Part shown: in pieces, positions 42,695-51,732 of the stretch
How positions within the stretch are numbered: position 1 is the stretch's first letter
Layout: each line of letters starts with the position of its first letter
From: Nonomuraea solani
GTDB lineage: Bacteria; Actinomycetota; Actinomycetes; Streptosporangiales; Streptosporangiaceae
NCBI RefSeq assembly: GCF_900108335.1
Contig: NZ_FNVT01000002.1
Span: 551,620-615,619, forward strand
Length of the DNA: 64,000 bases
Reading direction: 5' to 3'
Translations under genes and position numbers: made by a program
The notes under the pieces: model-generated
The model's input: only the letters and a program-made list of their open reading frames with translations
Told to the model about the DNA's origin: nothing
Databases searched by the model: none

Positions 42695-43081
42695 TTAGCT
42701 GCAGGCCTTCGCCACCTGCTCCACGTAGGCGGCGCCCTCGGTGGTCACCTTCTGGGCCGCGTCGACGGCGTCGTTGACGGTGGTGACGTTGATGCCGCTC
42801 AGGGTCTTGGCCAGGTCGTCGGAGGCTTCCTTGAGCGTGGTGTTGGCGGCCTGGTCGGCCACGCCGGTGAGCTTGGTCGCGGCGTCGTCGATGGCCTTGT
42901 CCATCGCCTTGGGGTCATCGGTCAACTGGGTGATCTTCGCGCCCAGCTCGGTGATGATCTTCGGCGCTTCGATGCACGCCTGGGCCTTGTCGATGGTGCT
43001 GTTCACCTCGCTGCAACCGGCGGCGAGGATACACGTGGCGAAGAGTGCAAGGGGCACGAACCGGCTCTTGAGGCTACGCAT
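42695..43081 (-). CDS. Small lipoprotein
   Basis: 128 residues. MRSLKSRFVPLALFATCILAAGCSE gives a strong lipobox (LAAGC). The mature part is acidic and helical, with repeated Ala/Asp/Thr-rich heptad-like stretches (LTGVADQAANTTLKEASDDL), and two cysteines (AQACIE and KACS at the very end) that could pair. It recalls small actinobacterial wall lipoproteins and coiled-coil proteins. No named family. It begins just after (9 bp) the alpha/beta hydrolase stop on the same strand. Confidence 0.75.
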   Translation of the reverse strand: MRSLKSRFVPLALFATCILAAGCSEVNSTIDKAQACIEAPKIITELGAKITQLTDDPKAMDKAIDDAATKLTGVADQAANTTLKEASDDLAKTLSGINVTTVNDAVDAAQKVTTEGAAYVEQVAKACS

Positions 43082-43090
43082 GCTTCGACC

Positions 43091-44071
43091 CTACCCAAGG
43101 GTTCGGCCACGTGGCGTTATCGATCGGAGCCAGCCGGTCAGCAACCGGTTGACCTCCTCGGGCCGCTCCTGCTGGACCCAGTGCCCGCAGCCGTCGAGCA
43201 GGTGGGTGGCGGTCAGGCCGGGCATGGTCTCGGGGAAGGCCGCGATCGCGCCGGCTATCCAGGTCATGGTGGCGTCGAGCCGGCCGCCGGCGAACAGCGC
43301 GGGCTGGGTGATCGGGGCGCCGTCCCACGCGGCGAGATCCGCCCAGTCCCGGTCCATGTTGCGGTAGCGGCCGAGCGCGCCGGTGAAGCCGGTCCGCTCG
43401 AACTCGCCCGCGTACATGTCGAGGTCCGCCTCACTCAGCCAGGACGGCAGGACGCCCTGCGGGAACCGGTCGCGCAGCCGGCCGCCCTCGGAGACGAAGT
43501 ACGGCACACCCGTCCCCATCGTGTCCGCCGACAGGGCGGCGTAGAAGCCGGCCAGCCAGCCGCGCACGTCGGGCTCGATCTCCGCCTCGGCTCGTCCCGG
43601 GGCCTGGAAGTAGCTCGCGTAGAACTCCTCGTGCCCGCCCATCGCGGCGAAGGCGTCGGTGGGGCGGTGCGGGCCGCGTGCGGCGTACGGCACGCTGAGC
43701 AGGCCGACGGCCCGGAAAACGCCGGGACGCAGCAGGGCGGTGTTCGCGGCGATGGTCGCGCCCCAGTCGTGGCCGACGATCACGGCCGACCGCTCACCGA
43801 GGGCCTCGACGACGGCGACGTTGTCCGCGACGTGGGCGAGCATGCCGTACGCGCTCACGTCGGCGGGCTTCGACGACCGGCCGTAGCCGCGCACGTCGAT
43901 GGCCGCCGCGCGGAACCCGGCCGCGGCCAGGGCGGGGAGTTGGTGGCGCCAGGAGTACCACGACTCCGGGAAGCCGTGCAGGAGCAGGACCAGCGGCCCG
44001 GCGCCCTGCTCGGCCACATGGATCCGGCCTCCCGGCACCGGGACCAGGTGGTGGCTCAGCGTCTGTGACAT
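43091..44071 (-). CDS. Epoxide-hydrolase-like alpha/beta hydrolase
   Basis: 326 residues. LLLHGFPESWYSWRHQLPAL, IDVRGYGRSSKP, nucleophile elbow VGHDWGATIA (Asp, not Ser) and the C-terminal DGCGHWVQQERPEEVN match the epoxide hydrolase branch; GHDWG with an aspartate nucleophile distinguishes it from esterases. Two cap-domain Tyr residues expected for epoxide ring activation are plausible in FYASYFQAP and PYFVSE. The start is ATG 44071 or 44083 (MLSVMSQ); both lack a good ribosome-binding site. Confidence 0.85.
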   Translation of the reverse strand: MSQTLSHHLVPVPGGRIHVAEQGAGPLVLLLHGFPESWYSWRHQLPALAAAGFRAAAIDVRGYGRSSKPADVSAYGMLAHVADNVAVVEALGERSAVIVGHDWGATIAANTALLRPGVFRAVGLLSVPYAARGPHRPTDAFAAMGGHEEFYASYFQAPGRAEAEIEPDVRGWLAGFYAALSADTMGTGVPYFVSEGGRLRDRFPQGVLPSWLSEADLDMYAGEFERTGFTGALGRYRNMDRDWADLAAWDGAPITQPALFAGGRLDATMTWIAGAIAAFPETMPGLTATHLLDGCGHWVQQERPEEVNRLLTGWLRSITPRGRTLG

Positions 44072-44081
44072 GACTGAGAGC

Positions 44082-44545
44082 ATGCGCCGCACGGTGACGG
44101 AAGAGCGAATTCCGTTGCCGTTCCGGCAAATCCAAAACTGCGGCAACTGGCCAAATACGGCTTCGTGGAGCAGGCCGAGGCGCGGGACGAGCGGGAGCGG
44201 CCGTGGAAGGTGACCGAGGCCGTCCAGGAGTGGGCCGAGGGGGACGTCTCGCCGGCCCGGGGGCTGCTGGAGCAGGTGATCGCCGAGCGGGCGCTGACAC
44301 GGCTGGCCGAATGGCAGCCGCGCCGTCAGGACGAACCGGGGCCGTGGCGGGCGATCGGCGGGGTGAACAACCACTACCTCTACGCGACGCCGGAGGAGCT
44401 GGAAGCGCTCGGGGCGGCCGTCGCGGGGCTGCTGGAGCCGCTGATGGCGCGCGGGGGCGACCCGGCGGCGCGGCCGGACGGGGCACGGCCGGTGCTGCTC
44501 ACCCAGCTCCTGGTCCCGCTGCCACCGACGGACTCCGGTGACTGA
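44082..44545 (+). pseudogene. ArsR-type winged-helix regulator, broken by deletion
   Basis: The second half reads NPKLRQLAKYGFVEQAEARDERERPWKV, with the end of the ArsR recognition helix and wing, then about 95 residues of normal C-terminus to the stop at 44545. A possible N-terminus (MRRTVTEERI, ATG 44082) is in another frame. About 40 codons that should form the first helices of the DNA-binding domain are missing, so an internal deletion with frameshift is likely. Its stop overlaps the GTG of the equally damaged MFS gene, the usual ArsR-MFS operon layout. Confidence 0.65.
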
Positions 44546-45610
44546 GGTCCCGCCGGTCGAGGCCTCGCTTGAGGCCCCGCCGCCGCTTCGGCGCAATCGT
44601 GACTATCGGCGGCTGCTGATGGCCGGGCTGATCTCGCAGACCGGCGACTGGGCGATCAGCACCGGGCTGGCCTACCACGTCTACCAGCTCACCGGCTCGA
44701 CGCTGTCCAGCGCGATCATGCTGGTGGCCGGGCGGCTGCCCGACGTCGTGCTCGGGTCCCTGGCCGGAGTGCTGGCCGACCGCTGGGACCGCCGCCGGTC
44801 GCTGATCGCCACGGACCTGCTGATCGCGGCCGGGCTGCTGCCCCTCCTGCTGGTACGGGAGCCGTCCCAGGTCTGGATCGTCTACGCGGTCGCCCTGTGG
44901 TCGGGCGTGCTCAGCACCCTGCTGGTCCCCGCGCAGCGGGCGCTGCTCCCCCGGCTCGTGGCGGAGTCCCAGCTCGTCCGGGCCAACGCCCTGCACGGTC
45001 AGAGCGGCCAGGCCGCCCGGCTGGTGGGGGCGATGGCGGGCGGGATCGCGGTCGGCGCGGGCGGGCTGGCGGCCGTCGTGCTGATCGACGTGGCGAGCTT
45101 CCTGCTCTCGGCGTTCCTGCAGGCCCGGATCCGGACGCCGGGCCGCACCCCGGCCGCCGCCGGGACGATGGGCGGGCAGTGGGTCGCGTTGCTGCGGCTG
45201 GCCGGGCGGGACAGGGGTGTGCGGCTGCGGCCGGATGGACGCGAGCGGCGGCGCGGACGCTGCTGGGCTGGGGGACGGTCGTCTTCGGGCTGACGGACCT
45301 GGCGCTGTTCCTTCAGCCGCTCGCGTTACCCGCGCTGTGGCCCGCCCTCGTGCTGATCGGCGCGGCCGGGGTGCCGGCGGCGGCCGCGATGGCGGGCCTC
45401 ACCACGCTGGCCCAGACCGTCACCGGCGACGACCGCCGGGGCGGCGTCATCGGGCTGCTCGGCAGCGCCCATGCCGCCACGGCGCTGCTGGGCATGACGC
45501 TGGCGGGCGCGCTCGGCGGGTCGCTCGGCATCGTGGCGACGCTGTGCCTGCACGCCGGCGGGCTCGTCGCGGCGGGCCTGATGATCCTGCTGACCTGGAA
45601 TCATAACTGA
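44538..45610 (+). pseudogene. MFS transporter (EntS-like), broken by deletion and frameshift
   Basis: Frame 1 from GTG 44538 encodes six helices of an MFS exporter (LMAGLISQTGDWAISTGLAY, GVLADRWDRRRSLIATDL, VPAQRALLPRLV) and then becomes nonsense after LRLAGRDRG near 45215. The other frame resumes with ARTLLGWGTVVFGLTDLALFL and runs to 45610. Together they give about 345 residues, so about 60 residues (helices 7-8) are missing at the junction. Such proteins of normal length have about 410 residues. No functional transporter can be made. Confidence 0.75.
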
Positions 45611-45705
45611 ACGGATATCAATTCTTTCGCGATATCGCTATTAGACATCGGCTGATCGCATCTGCTTTGCTCCTGCCCTCTGACCGACGACAGCAAGGAC
45701 CTGGC

Positions 45706-46653
45706 ATGCGACACCTCCGCGGGCTCGAAGCGGCGGCTCTGACGATCTCTCTCCTGGCGACCGGCACCCTGGTCGCGGCCCCGGCCTCCGCAGCCTCCGC
45801 GGCCTCCGCGGCCTCCGCTTCGGCGGTGGCCGTCCTGTCGCCCGAGGCCCAGGTCAAGAAGGAGCTGCGGGCTCTGGAGGCGTCCTACAACGGCCGGATC
45901 GGCGCGTACGCCATCGACACGGCGACCGGCAGGACGGTCGCGTACCGGTCGGGTGAGCGGTTCCCGTTGCTGTCCACGTTCAAGGCGCCGCTCTGCGCGG
46001 CCGCGCTGCACCGGGCCCGCACCACCGAGCCCGGCCTGATGGACAAGGTCGTGAAGTGGACGGCCGACGACCTCAAACCCAACTCGCCGACCACCGAGAA
46101 GCACGTCGAAGACGGCCTGACGGTCGCCGAGCTGTGCGAGGCGGCCATCACCTTGAGCGACAACACCGCGGCCAACATGGTGCTCAAGCAGATCGGCGGG
46201 CCGGCCGGGCTGACGAAATACTTCCGTACGCTCAAGGACCCGATCTCCCGCCTGGACCGCTGGGAGACCGAGCTCAACGACTGGACCCCCAAGGAGCGGC
46301 GCGACACCACCACGCCCGCCGCCATCGGCCGTGATCTGCGCGCCCTCACCACCGGCGACGCGCTCGACGCCAAGGACCGCGAGCGGCTCAACGCCTGGCT
46401 GATCGCGAACAAGACCGGCGACGCGCGCATCCGCGCCGGACTGCCCAAGACCTGGAAGATCGGCGACAAGACGGGCACGAACGGGGACGCCGGCCTGGCC
46501 AACGACGTCGCCGTCGTCTGGCCGTCCGGCAGGTCGGCCGCCCCGATCATCCTGGCCGTCTACACCAACCGCAAGACCGCGGGCGACCCCGTGGACGACA
46601 AGGTCATCGCGCGGACCGCCACGATCCTCGCCCGCGGGCTCGGCAGGCTCTGA
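45706..46653 (+). CDS. Class A beta-lactamase, secreted
   Basis: 315 residues. Signal peptide with Ala/Ser repeats (cleavage near residue 30). The catalytic set is complete: STFK (Ser90-Lys93), SDN (151-153), ExxLN as ETELN (Glu187) and KTG (255-257). AAGGA precedes ATG 45706. It overlaps the penicillin-binding protein gene by 1 nt. Class A enzymes hydrolyse penicillins and often cephalosporins; spectrum cannot be read here. Confidence 0.92.
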   Translation: MRHLRGLEAAALTISLLATGTLVAAPASAASAASAASASAVAVLSPEAQVKKELRALEASYNGRIGAYAIDTATGRTVAYRSGERFPLLSTFKAPLCAAALHRARTTEPGLMDKVVKWTADDLKPNSPTTEKHVEDGLTVAELCEAAITLSDNTAANMVLKQIGGPAGLTKYFRTLKDPISRLDRWETELNDWTPKERRDTTTPAAIGRDLRALTTGDALDAKDRERLNAWLIANKTGDARIRAGLPKTWKIGDKTGTNGDAGLANDVAVVWPSGRSAAPIILAVYTNRKTAGDPVDDKVIARTATILARGLGRL

Positions 46654-48794
46654 TGCCACGACGGGGGGTCAAGGGGACGGGGGTCCTGCGTCTCGCCGCC
46701 GCGGCCGCGGCGGCGGGCACGCTGGTGGCCGCCATCGCGATCCCGGCCGTGGGGGGCGCGGGGGCCGGGTTCGTGGCGGCGGCCGACGAGGTGAACCTCA
46801 AGCCCGCCGATCTCGCGGAGCCGCCGCCCGCCGAGGTCACGATCGTGCGGGACGCCAAGGGGGGCGAGATCGCGCGCTTCTATGAGGAATACCGGCAGGT
46901 CGTCGGCTTCGACGAGATCGCCGGCGTCATGAAGACGGCCATCGTGTCGATCGAGGACTTCCGCTTCTACGAGCACGGGGCGATCGACGTCGAGGGCACG
47001 CTGCGGGCGTTCGTCACGAACCTGCGGTCGGGGCGGGTCAGCCAGGGCGGGTCGAGCATCACGCAGCAGTACGTCAAGCAGGTGCTGCTCAACTCGGCCG
47101 GCAGCGTCAAGGAGCGGAACGCGGCCCTGGAGGCCAGCTACGCGCGCAAGCTCAACGAGCTGCGGTACGCGATGGGGATCGAGGAGAAGTACAGCAAGGA
47201 CCAGATTCTGGAGAAATACCTGAACATCGCCTACTTCGGCGCGAGCGCGTACGGGGTGGAGGCGGCGGCCAGGCGCTTCTTCGGGGTCGGGGCCGCCAAG
47301 CTGAGCCTGGCGCAGGCGGCGACGCTGGCGGGGGCCGTACAGGATCCGAACGCCACCGACCCCAACCTGGGCAAGGAGCACCGCGCCCGGCTGCTGCAGC
47401 GCCGCAACGTGGTGCTCAACCGGATGGCCGAGCTCGGCAAGATCACCACCGCCGAGGCGGCGAAGGCCAAGGCCACCAAGCTGGGCTACAAGGGCACCCG
47501 GCTGCCCGGGGGCTGTGAATCCAGCAAATACGCCTACTTCTGCCTGTACGTCCGCCACGAGATCCTCGGCAACCCGGCCTTCGGCTCCACGGCCAAGGCG
47601 CGGCTGGCGATGCTCAACCGCGGCGGACTGACGATCAGGACGACGCTCGACCCGGCCATGCAGACGGCCGCCGACCAGGCGATCAAGAAGTGGGTGCACG
47701 CCTCAGACGAGCCGGTCGCCGCCCAGGCCCTGGTCCAGCCCGGCACCGGGGCGATCAAGGCCATGGCCGCCAGCAGGCGGTACGGGGGGAACGCGGGGCG
47801 GAACGAGATCTCCTACAACGTGGCCGCGGACGCCGCGCACGGCGGCGGGATCGGTTTCCAGCCCGGGTCCACGTTCAAGACGTTCACCCTGATCACGGCC
47901 CTGCAGGAGGGCATTAAGCTGGACGACGGGCTGGCGGCGGGGGCGGGTTACCGGGCGCCGGCGTACTCGACGTTCAAGAACTGCAAGGGCGAGAGCATCG
48001 GCGACCCGGCCCACACGGTCACCAACGACGAGGGCTCCCCCGGCTGGAAGACGCTGCGGAGCGGCACGTGGGACTCGGTGAACACGTTCTTCATGGAGCT
48101 GGAGGAGCGGGTCGGCCTGTGCGACACGGTCAAGACGGCCAAGTCGCTGGGCATCCGGCGGGCGGACGGCCAGAAGCTGCAGGAGTATGAGACGTTCACG
48201 CTCGGGATCAACGAGTCGGACCCGGTGACGGTGGCCGGGGCGTACGCGGCGATCGCGGCGCGGGGCACGTACTGCGCGCCGATGGCGATCACCCAGATCA
48301 CGGACCGGAACGGCAAAACCACCCGCTACCGCCCCAAATGCCGCGAAGCCCTCGACCCCGCCATCGCCGACGCGACCGCCGACGTCCTGTCGGGGGTGTT
48401 CACGGAGGGCACGATGAGCGGCGTGGGCGGCCTCGGCCGCGACGCGGCCGGCAAGACCGGCACCACGGACGACTACGCGTCGGCCTGGTTCGCCGGCTTC
48501 ACCCCTGATTTGGCGGGCGCGGTGAGTTTGGGGGATCCGCGGGGGTCGCAGCGGCACAAGCTGACGGGGGTGACGATCGGGGGGCGGTATTACGGGTCGG
48601 TGCAGGGGGCCAGCATCCCGGGCCCAATCTGGCGCGACACGATGCTGGCGGCGCTGCGGCGGGTGCCACCGACGTCGTTCACCCCGATCGACTCGGCCAG
48701 ATTCGAGGGCTGCACGGCGGACTGCCGCCCCGAAGAACCGTCCCCCGAACCGACCCCCGAGGTCACTTTGACTCCGGAAGACATCCTGGAGTAG
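46653..48794 (+). CDS. Class A penicillin-binding protein (transglycosylase/transpeptidase)
   Basis: 713 residues with one N-terminal membrane anchor (about 12-42). Glycosyltransferase 51: SIEDFRFYEHGAID (catalytic Glu101) and GGSSITQQYVKQVLL. Transpeptidase: GSTFK (Ser406-Lys409), SVN (475-477), KTG (601-603). The C-terminus is a Pro/Glu/Thr tail. The gene shares the TGATG junction with the beta-lactamase, so both are made from one transcript. It polymerises and cross-links peptidoglycan. Confidence 0.93.
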   Translation: MPRRGVKGTGVLRLAAAAAAAGTLVAAIAIPAVGGAGAGFVAAADEVNLKPADLAEPPPAEVTIVRDAKGGEIARFYEEYRQVVGFDEIAGVMKTAIVSIEDFRFYEHGAIDVEGTLRAFVTNLRSGRVSQGGSSITQQYVKQVLLNSAGSVKERNAALEASYARKLNELRYAMGIEEKYSKDQILEKYLNIAYFGASAYGVEAAARRFFGVGAAKLSLAQAATLAGAVQDPNATDPNLGKEHRARLLQRRNVVLNRMAELGKITTAEAAKAKATKLGYKGTRLPGGCESSKYAYFCLYVRHEILGNPAFGSTAKARLAMLNRGGLTIRTTLDPAMQTAADQAIKKWVHASDEPVAAQALVQPGTGAIKAMAASRRYGGNAGRNEISYNVAADAAHGGGIGFQPGSTFKTFTLITALQEGIKLDDGLAAGAGYRAPAYSTFKNCKGESIGDPAHTVTNDEGSPGWKTLRSGTWDSVNTFFMELEERVGLCDTVKTAKSLGIRRADGQKLQEYETFTLGINESDPVTVAGAYAAIAARGTYCAPMAITQITDRNGKTTRYRPKCREALDPAIADATADVLSGVFTEGTMSGVGGLGRDAAGKTGTTDDYASAWFAGFTPDLAGAVSLGDPRGSQRHKLTGVTIGGRYYGSVQGASIPGPIWRDTMLAALRRVPPTSFTPIDSARFEGCTADCRPEEPSPEPTPEVTLTPEDILE

Positions 48795-48800
48795 ACGGAC

Positions 48801-48903
48801 CCGGCCCACCTGCCCGTCACCCGACCGAGCGGCGGGCCGCCAGGCACCGGCCCACCCACCCGTCACCCGACCGGACGGCCAGCCGCCCGACACCCGCCCA
48901 CCC
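48801..48903. repeat. 46-bp imperfect direct repeat after the PBP gene
   Basis: The sequence from CCGGCCCACC at 48801 is repeated from 48847 with few differences (CGTCACCCGACCG block in both). A shorter third piece follows. It lies between the PBP stop and the histidine-phosphatase remnant and has no coding logic. Confidence 0.7.
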
Positions 48904-48916
48904 AGGCGGCGATCGC

Positions 48917-49203
48917 TCACGACCATCGCCGCACGCAACATGCGCCCCGCCGACCAGGCGCCCGCCACGACCTGCCCCATCGGAGCGTGGGCGCCTTCCG
49001 CCCACTCCGCAGGCCGCCGGAAATCCCAGGACTCCGCCAGCGTGTCCAGACACTCCACCGGCAGCCCGCGCGAGCGGTTCCACCGTTTGCCTGCGGCGCA
49101 GCGCGGGACTGCTGAAGACCCCGTCGACATCGGTCCGGATCGCCGCCACCAGGGCACCGGCCTGCCGCTTCCCTAGGTCCGACAGGACATCGTGGTCCCC
49201 CAT
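48917..49203 (-). pseudogene. Histidine phosphatase (phosphoglycerate mutase-like) remnant
   Basis: Minus strand from 49203: MGDHDVLSDLGKRQAGALV and VFSSPALRRRQTVEPLARAAG in one frame, then PVECLDTLAESWDFRRPAEW and PMGQVVAGAWSAGRMLRAA in another, so a small deletion near 49075 shifts the frame. The N-terminal RHG motif with the catalytic histidine is missing, as is the C-terminus. No functional protein can result. SSPALRxRQTVEP identifies the family. Confidence 0.7.
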
Positions 49204-49335
49204 CCACCCCTCCCACTGGACCGATGTGCAGTGGGCACCGGTTCGAGCACGAAACGTCCGTCGAAGACGACCCTTCTCGCTATCTCTCAACCATGGCGAG
49301 ATGGCGCAACGGATCTTCTCCAGGACGCACCCGGT

Positions 49336-50046
49336 TCACCAGCTCAGCACCTTCGACCGTCCCGTCTGAACCGGCAGCCGATCACGGAGCATCCCCACCC
49401 CCAGCGGCACCAGAGCCACGCAGAGCATCGTGACGACCACCACGTCGCCAGGCGAGGCGCCCTTCAGTACGCCCATCCACACGCCCCCGGCCAGCACCAC
49501 CATCACGGCGCGGGCGGTGCCGAACAGGCCCGTGCGCCAGGCGGCAATGGCCAGCAGGACGGAGCCCGCGTACTGACCGACCGAGGCCCAGACCGGCACC
49601 CGCCACGGCCCGTACGAGATGTCGACATATTCCTTCATCACCGCGCTCCTCGCCTGGTCCAGCCCGAGGGCCTCGGTGAGCTGGAAGGCCGTCTGGTCCG
49701 CACCGGCGAAGTACAGGCGGGCGAAGAGCCCCACGACCAGCAGCGTGGCGCCCCAGTACGCGAGCCCGCCGCCCACCATCTGCCCGAGTGCGACGAAGGC
49801 GGGGAAGAGCAGCAGCGCGCCCAGGGCGAAGACCGCGTAGGCGAGGGTGAGCAGGGCGGGGTCGGAGACATAGGCGACGAACTCGCCATAGGCCGCGAAC
49901 GGCTGTTTCTCGGCCCACACCACCTGTTCGGGGGTGAGGGCGGTGGTCGTGCCCAAATAGCGCAGCAGGAATCCAGCACAGAAGACGACCGGCCCGAGGA
50001 CGAGCGTCACCCCGCCGATCCACCGGCCGGGAAATGAGGTGTTCAT
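49336..50046 (-). CDS. Multi-pass membrane protein of unknown function
   Basis: 236 residues with about six to seven hydrophobic helices (WIGGVTLVLGPVVFCAGFLL, TLAYAVFALGALLLFPAFV, YWGATLLVVGLFARLYFAGA, SVLLAIAAWRTGLFG, VVVTMLCVALVPLGVGML). No motif identifies a family. ATG 50046 is chosen because the first helix begins nine residues later; the region upstream belongs to the intergenic space before the VOC gene. Neighbouring genes give no clear hint. Confidence 0.75.
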   Translation of the reverse strand: MNTSFPGRWIGGVTLVLGPVVFCAGFLLRYLGTTTALTPEQVVWAEKQPFAAYGEFVAYVSDPALLTLAYAVFALGALLLFPAFVALGQMVGGGLAYWGATLLVVGLFARLYFAGADQTAFQLTEALGLDQARSAVMKEYVDISYGPWRVPVWASVGQYAGSVLLAIAAWRTGLFGTARAVMVVLAGGVWMGVLKGASPGDVVVVTMLCVALVPLGVGMLRDRLPVQTGRSKVLSW

Positions 50047-50116
50047 GGGGGCGAGCCTCTCCCCTGTGTACGGGGTGAGGCATCTGCCGATGGTCAGCCG
50101 GCGTCCCTGACGAAAG

Positions 50117-50536
50117 TCAGGTGGCGAAGACCTGCGAGTCGTCGGCGAACGCCTTGAACTCCAGGGCGTTGCCCGCCGGGTCGAGCAGGAACATCGTCCA
50201 CTGCTCGCCGGTCTCGCCCTCGAAGCGTACGTACGGCTCGATGACGAACGCGGTGCCCGCGCCACGCAGGCGGTCGGCGAGCCGGTGGAACTCGGGCACG
50301 GTCAGGATGAGGCCGAAGTGCGGCACCGGGACGTCGTGGCCGTCGACCGGGTTGTGGACGCGCTCGGCGCGGGCCGGCGCGAGGTGGGTGACGAACTGGT
50401 GGCCGTGCAGGTTCCAGTCGACCCAGGTGTCGGCGCTGCGGCCTTGTTCCAGGCCCAGCACCTCACCGTAGAAGCGCCGGGCGGCGGCCAGGTCGTCGAC
50501 GGGCATGGCCAGGTGGAATCGCGGGACTGAAGGCAT
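50117..50536 (-). CDS. VOC-superfamily (glyoxalase-like) protein
   Basis: 139 residues. [23 protein letters not shown] and [21 protein letters not shown] mark the two beta-alpha-beta-beta-beta repeats; metal ligands are likely His (FHLAMPV), Gln (GHQFVTH), His (PHFGL) and Glu (NALEFKAF). VOC proteins include dioxygenases and glyoxalases; the substrate is open. ATG 50536 has AGGA upstream. It is divergent from a GntR/FadR-type regulator that shares the palindromic operator region. Confidence 0.85.
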   Translation of the reverse strand: MPSVPRFHLAMPVDDLAAARRFYGEVLGLEQGRSADTWVDWNLHGHQFVTHLAPARAERVHNPVDGHDVPVPHFGLILTVPEFHRLADRLRGAGTAFVIEPYVRFEGETGEQWTMFLLDPAGNALEFKAFADDSQVFAT

Positions 50537-50570
50537 GACGCGAACGTCCTTCCTAGGAGGCCTATGTCGG

Positions 50571-50609
50571 AATGTTGACATTAGGACATCAACTCTCGGA
50601 TGTTAACAT
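50571..50609. promoter_or_regulatory. Paired palindromic operators in the VOC/GntR intergenic region
   Basis: AATGTTGACATT at 50571-50582 and the perfect 10-bp palindrome ATGTTAACAT at 50600-50609, about 28 bp centre to centre. Both have TGTTnACA cores. They lie 35-73 bp upstream of the VOC start and 28-66 bp upstream of the regulator start, so they fit GntR self-control plus control of the VOC gene. Confidence 0.7.
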
Positions 50610-50636
50610 TCAGACACCAAGGAGGTGAAGGCCGAA

Positions 50637-51299
50637 ATGAGTGACCACGTGGCTCCCGCGCGCCGCAGAGGGCTGGCCGAGGAGGTCGCGGACCGTATCC
50701 GGGAGGCCATCTTCAGCGGGGCCTACGCGCTCGGCGCGCCCCTGCGGGAGGTGGAGCTGTCGGGCACGCTGGACGTCAGCCGCGGCCCCGTACGGGAGGC
50801 GCTCCGCCTGCTGGAACGCGAAGGTCTGGTGCGCTGCGAATGGCATCGGGGCACCACCGTGACCACGCTCTCGCCCGAGGACGTCACCGAGCTCGACAGC
50901 CTGCGCGGCGCGCTGGAGGACCTCGCCGTCCGGCAGGTCGTCGCCCACGCCTCCGGCGAGGACCTCGCCTTCATCGAGAAGACGGCCGGCCTGATGGATC
51001 GGGCCGCGGACGAGCACGAGATGGTACGCCTGGACATCGCCTTCCACGACGCCGTCTTCGCCGCCGCCCGGCACCAGCGGCTCGTGGACGCCTGGCAGGC
51101 GATCCGCTGCCAGGTTCACCTGTTCCTGCTGACCCGGGTCGGCCGCAGCGCCAAGGACTACCTGGAGTGTGTGCCGAGCGAGCACCATGGACTGGTCACC
51201 GCGCTGCGCTCCCGCGACGCCGCAAGAGCCCTCGACCTCTTCGCCGCCCACCGCCGCCTCGCCCTCGACGTCCTCACCGCACCCACCACCCCGGACTGA
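50637..51299 (+). CDS. GntR-family regulator, FadR/FCD type
   Basis: 220 residues. N-terminal HTH: RRGLAEEVADRIREAIFSG and LDVSRGPVREALRLLEREGLV. The all-helical FCD domain has DVTELDSLRGALEDLAV, RLDIAFHDAVFAAARHQRL (D-x4-H metal-site pattern), and a later EHHGLVTALRSRD, so a carboxylate effector bound through a metal is likely. ATG 50637 is chosen; AAGGAGG lies 11 nt upstream and the alternative GTG 50625 overlaps it. Downstream there is only repeat DNA. Confidence 0.9.
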   Translation: MSDHVAPARRRGLAEEVADRIREAIFSGAYALGAPLREVELSGTLDVSRGPVREALRLLEREGLVRCEWHRGTTVTTLSPEDVTELDSLRGALEDLAVRQVVAHASGEDLAFIEKTAGLMDRAADEHEMVRLDIAFHDAVFAAARHQRLVDAWQAIRCQVHLFLLTRVGRSAKDYLECVPSEHHGLVTALRSRDAARALDLFAAHRRLALDVLTAPTTPD

Positions 51300-51732
51300 C
51301 CTCGACCCAGCACCTGCCGGCTCCCCCGCCCATACCAAATCGCCGCACGCGCCGGACCCCCTCATGCCGGTTCCTCGCCCGTACCGAATCGCCGCACGCG
51401 CCGGACCCCCTCATGCCGGTTCCTCGCCCGTAGCCGCTCCCCGCCCGCGCCGGATCCCCGCCCGTACCCGCTCCCCGCCCGTACCGAATCGCCGCCCGTA
51501 CCGGATGCCCGTACCGGATCGCCGCACGTGAATCGGCCTCACGAACCGGCCTAAGCGCCTCCACCCCTTCTCTCCCTTCTTGGAAGGACCTCCGGCGAAG
51601 TGCGGCGGGATGGGCGGGCCAGCCCTGTATTCCGCACGTCACCGTGGCTCCCCTCTCCGCCGGGGTCTTTGAAAGAGGGGGACGTGGAGAGGCCGGTCCG
51701 CCTGTGGCGATTCAGCACGTGCGGAAACGTGG
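51300..51732. repeat. Intergenic GC-rich tandem repeats
   Basis: A 49-bp unit beginning GCCCRTACCRAATCGCC is present at about 51328-51376 and 51377-51425, followed by shorter degenerate copies of CGCCCGTACC and GGATCGCCG to about 51535. The rest of the gap (to 51732) has no gene. It resembles a minisatellite and not a CRISPR array, since units abut without spacers. Confidence 0.8.

Noticed and set aside
51328..51535. CRISPR array
   Set aside because: Units abut without unique spacers, unit length drifts and no cas genes are present. It is a simple tandem repeat.
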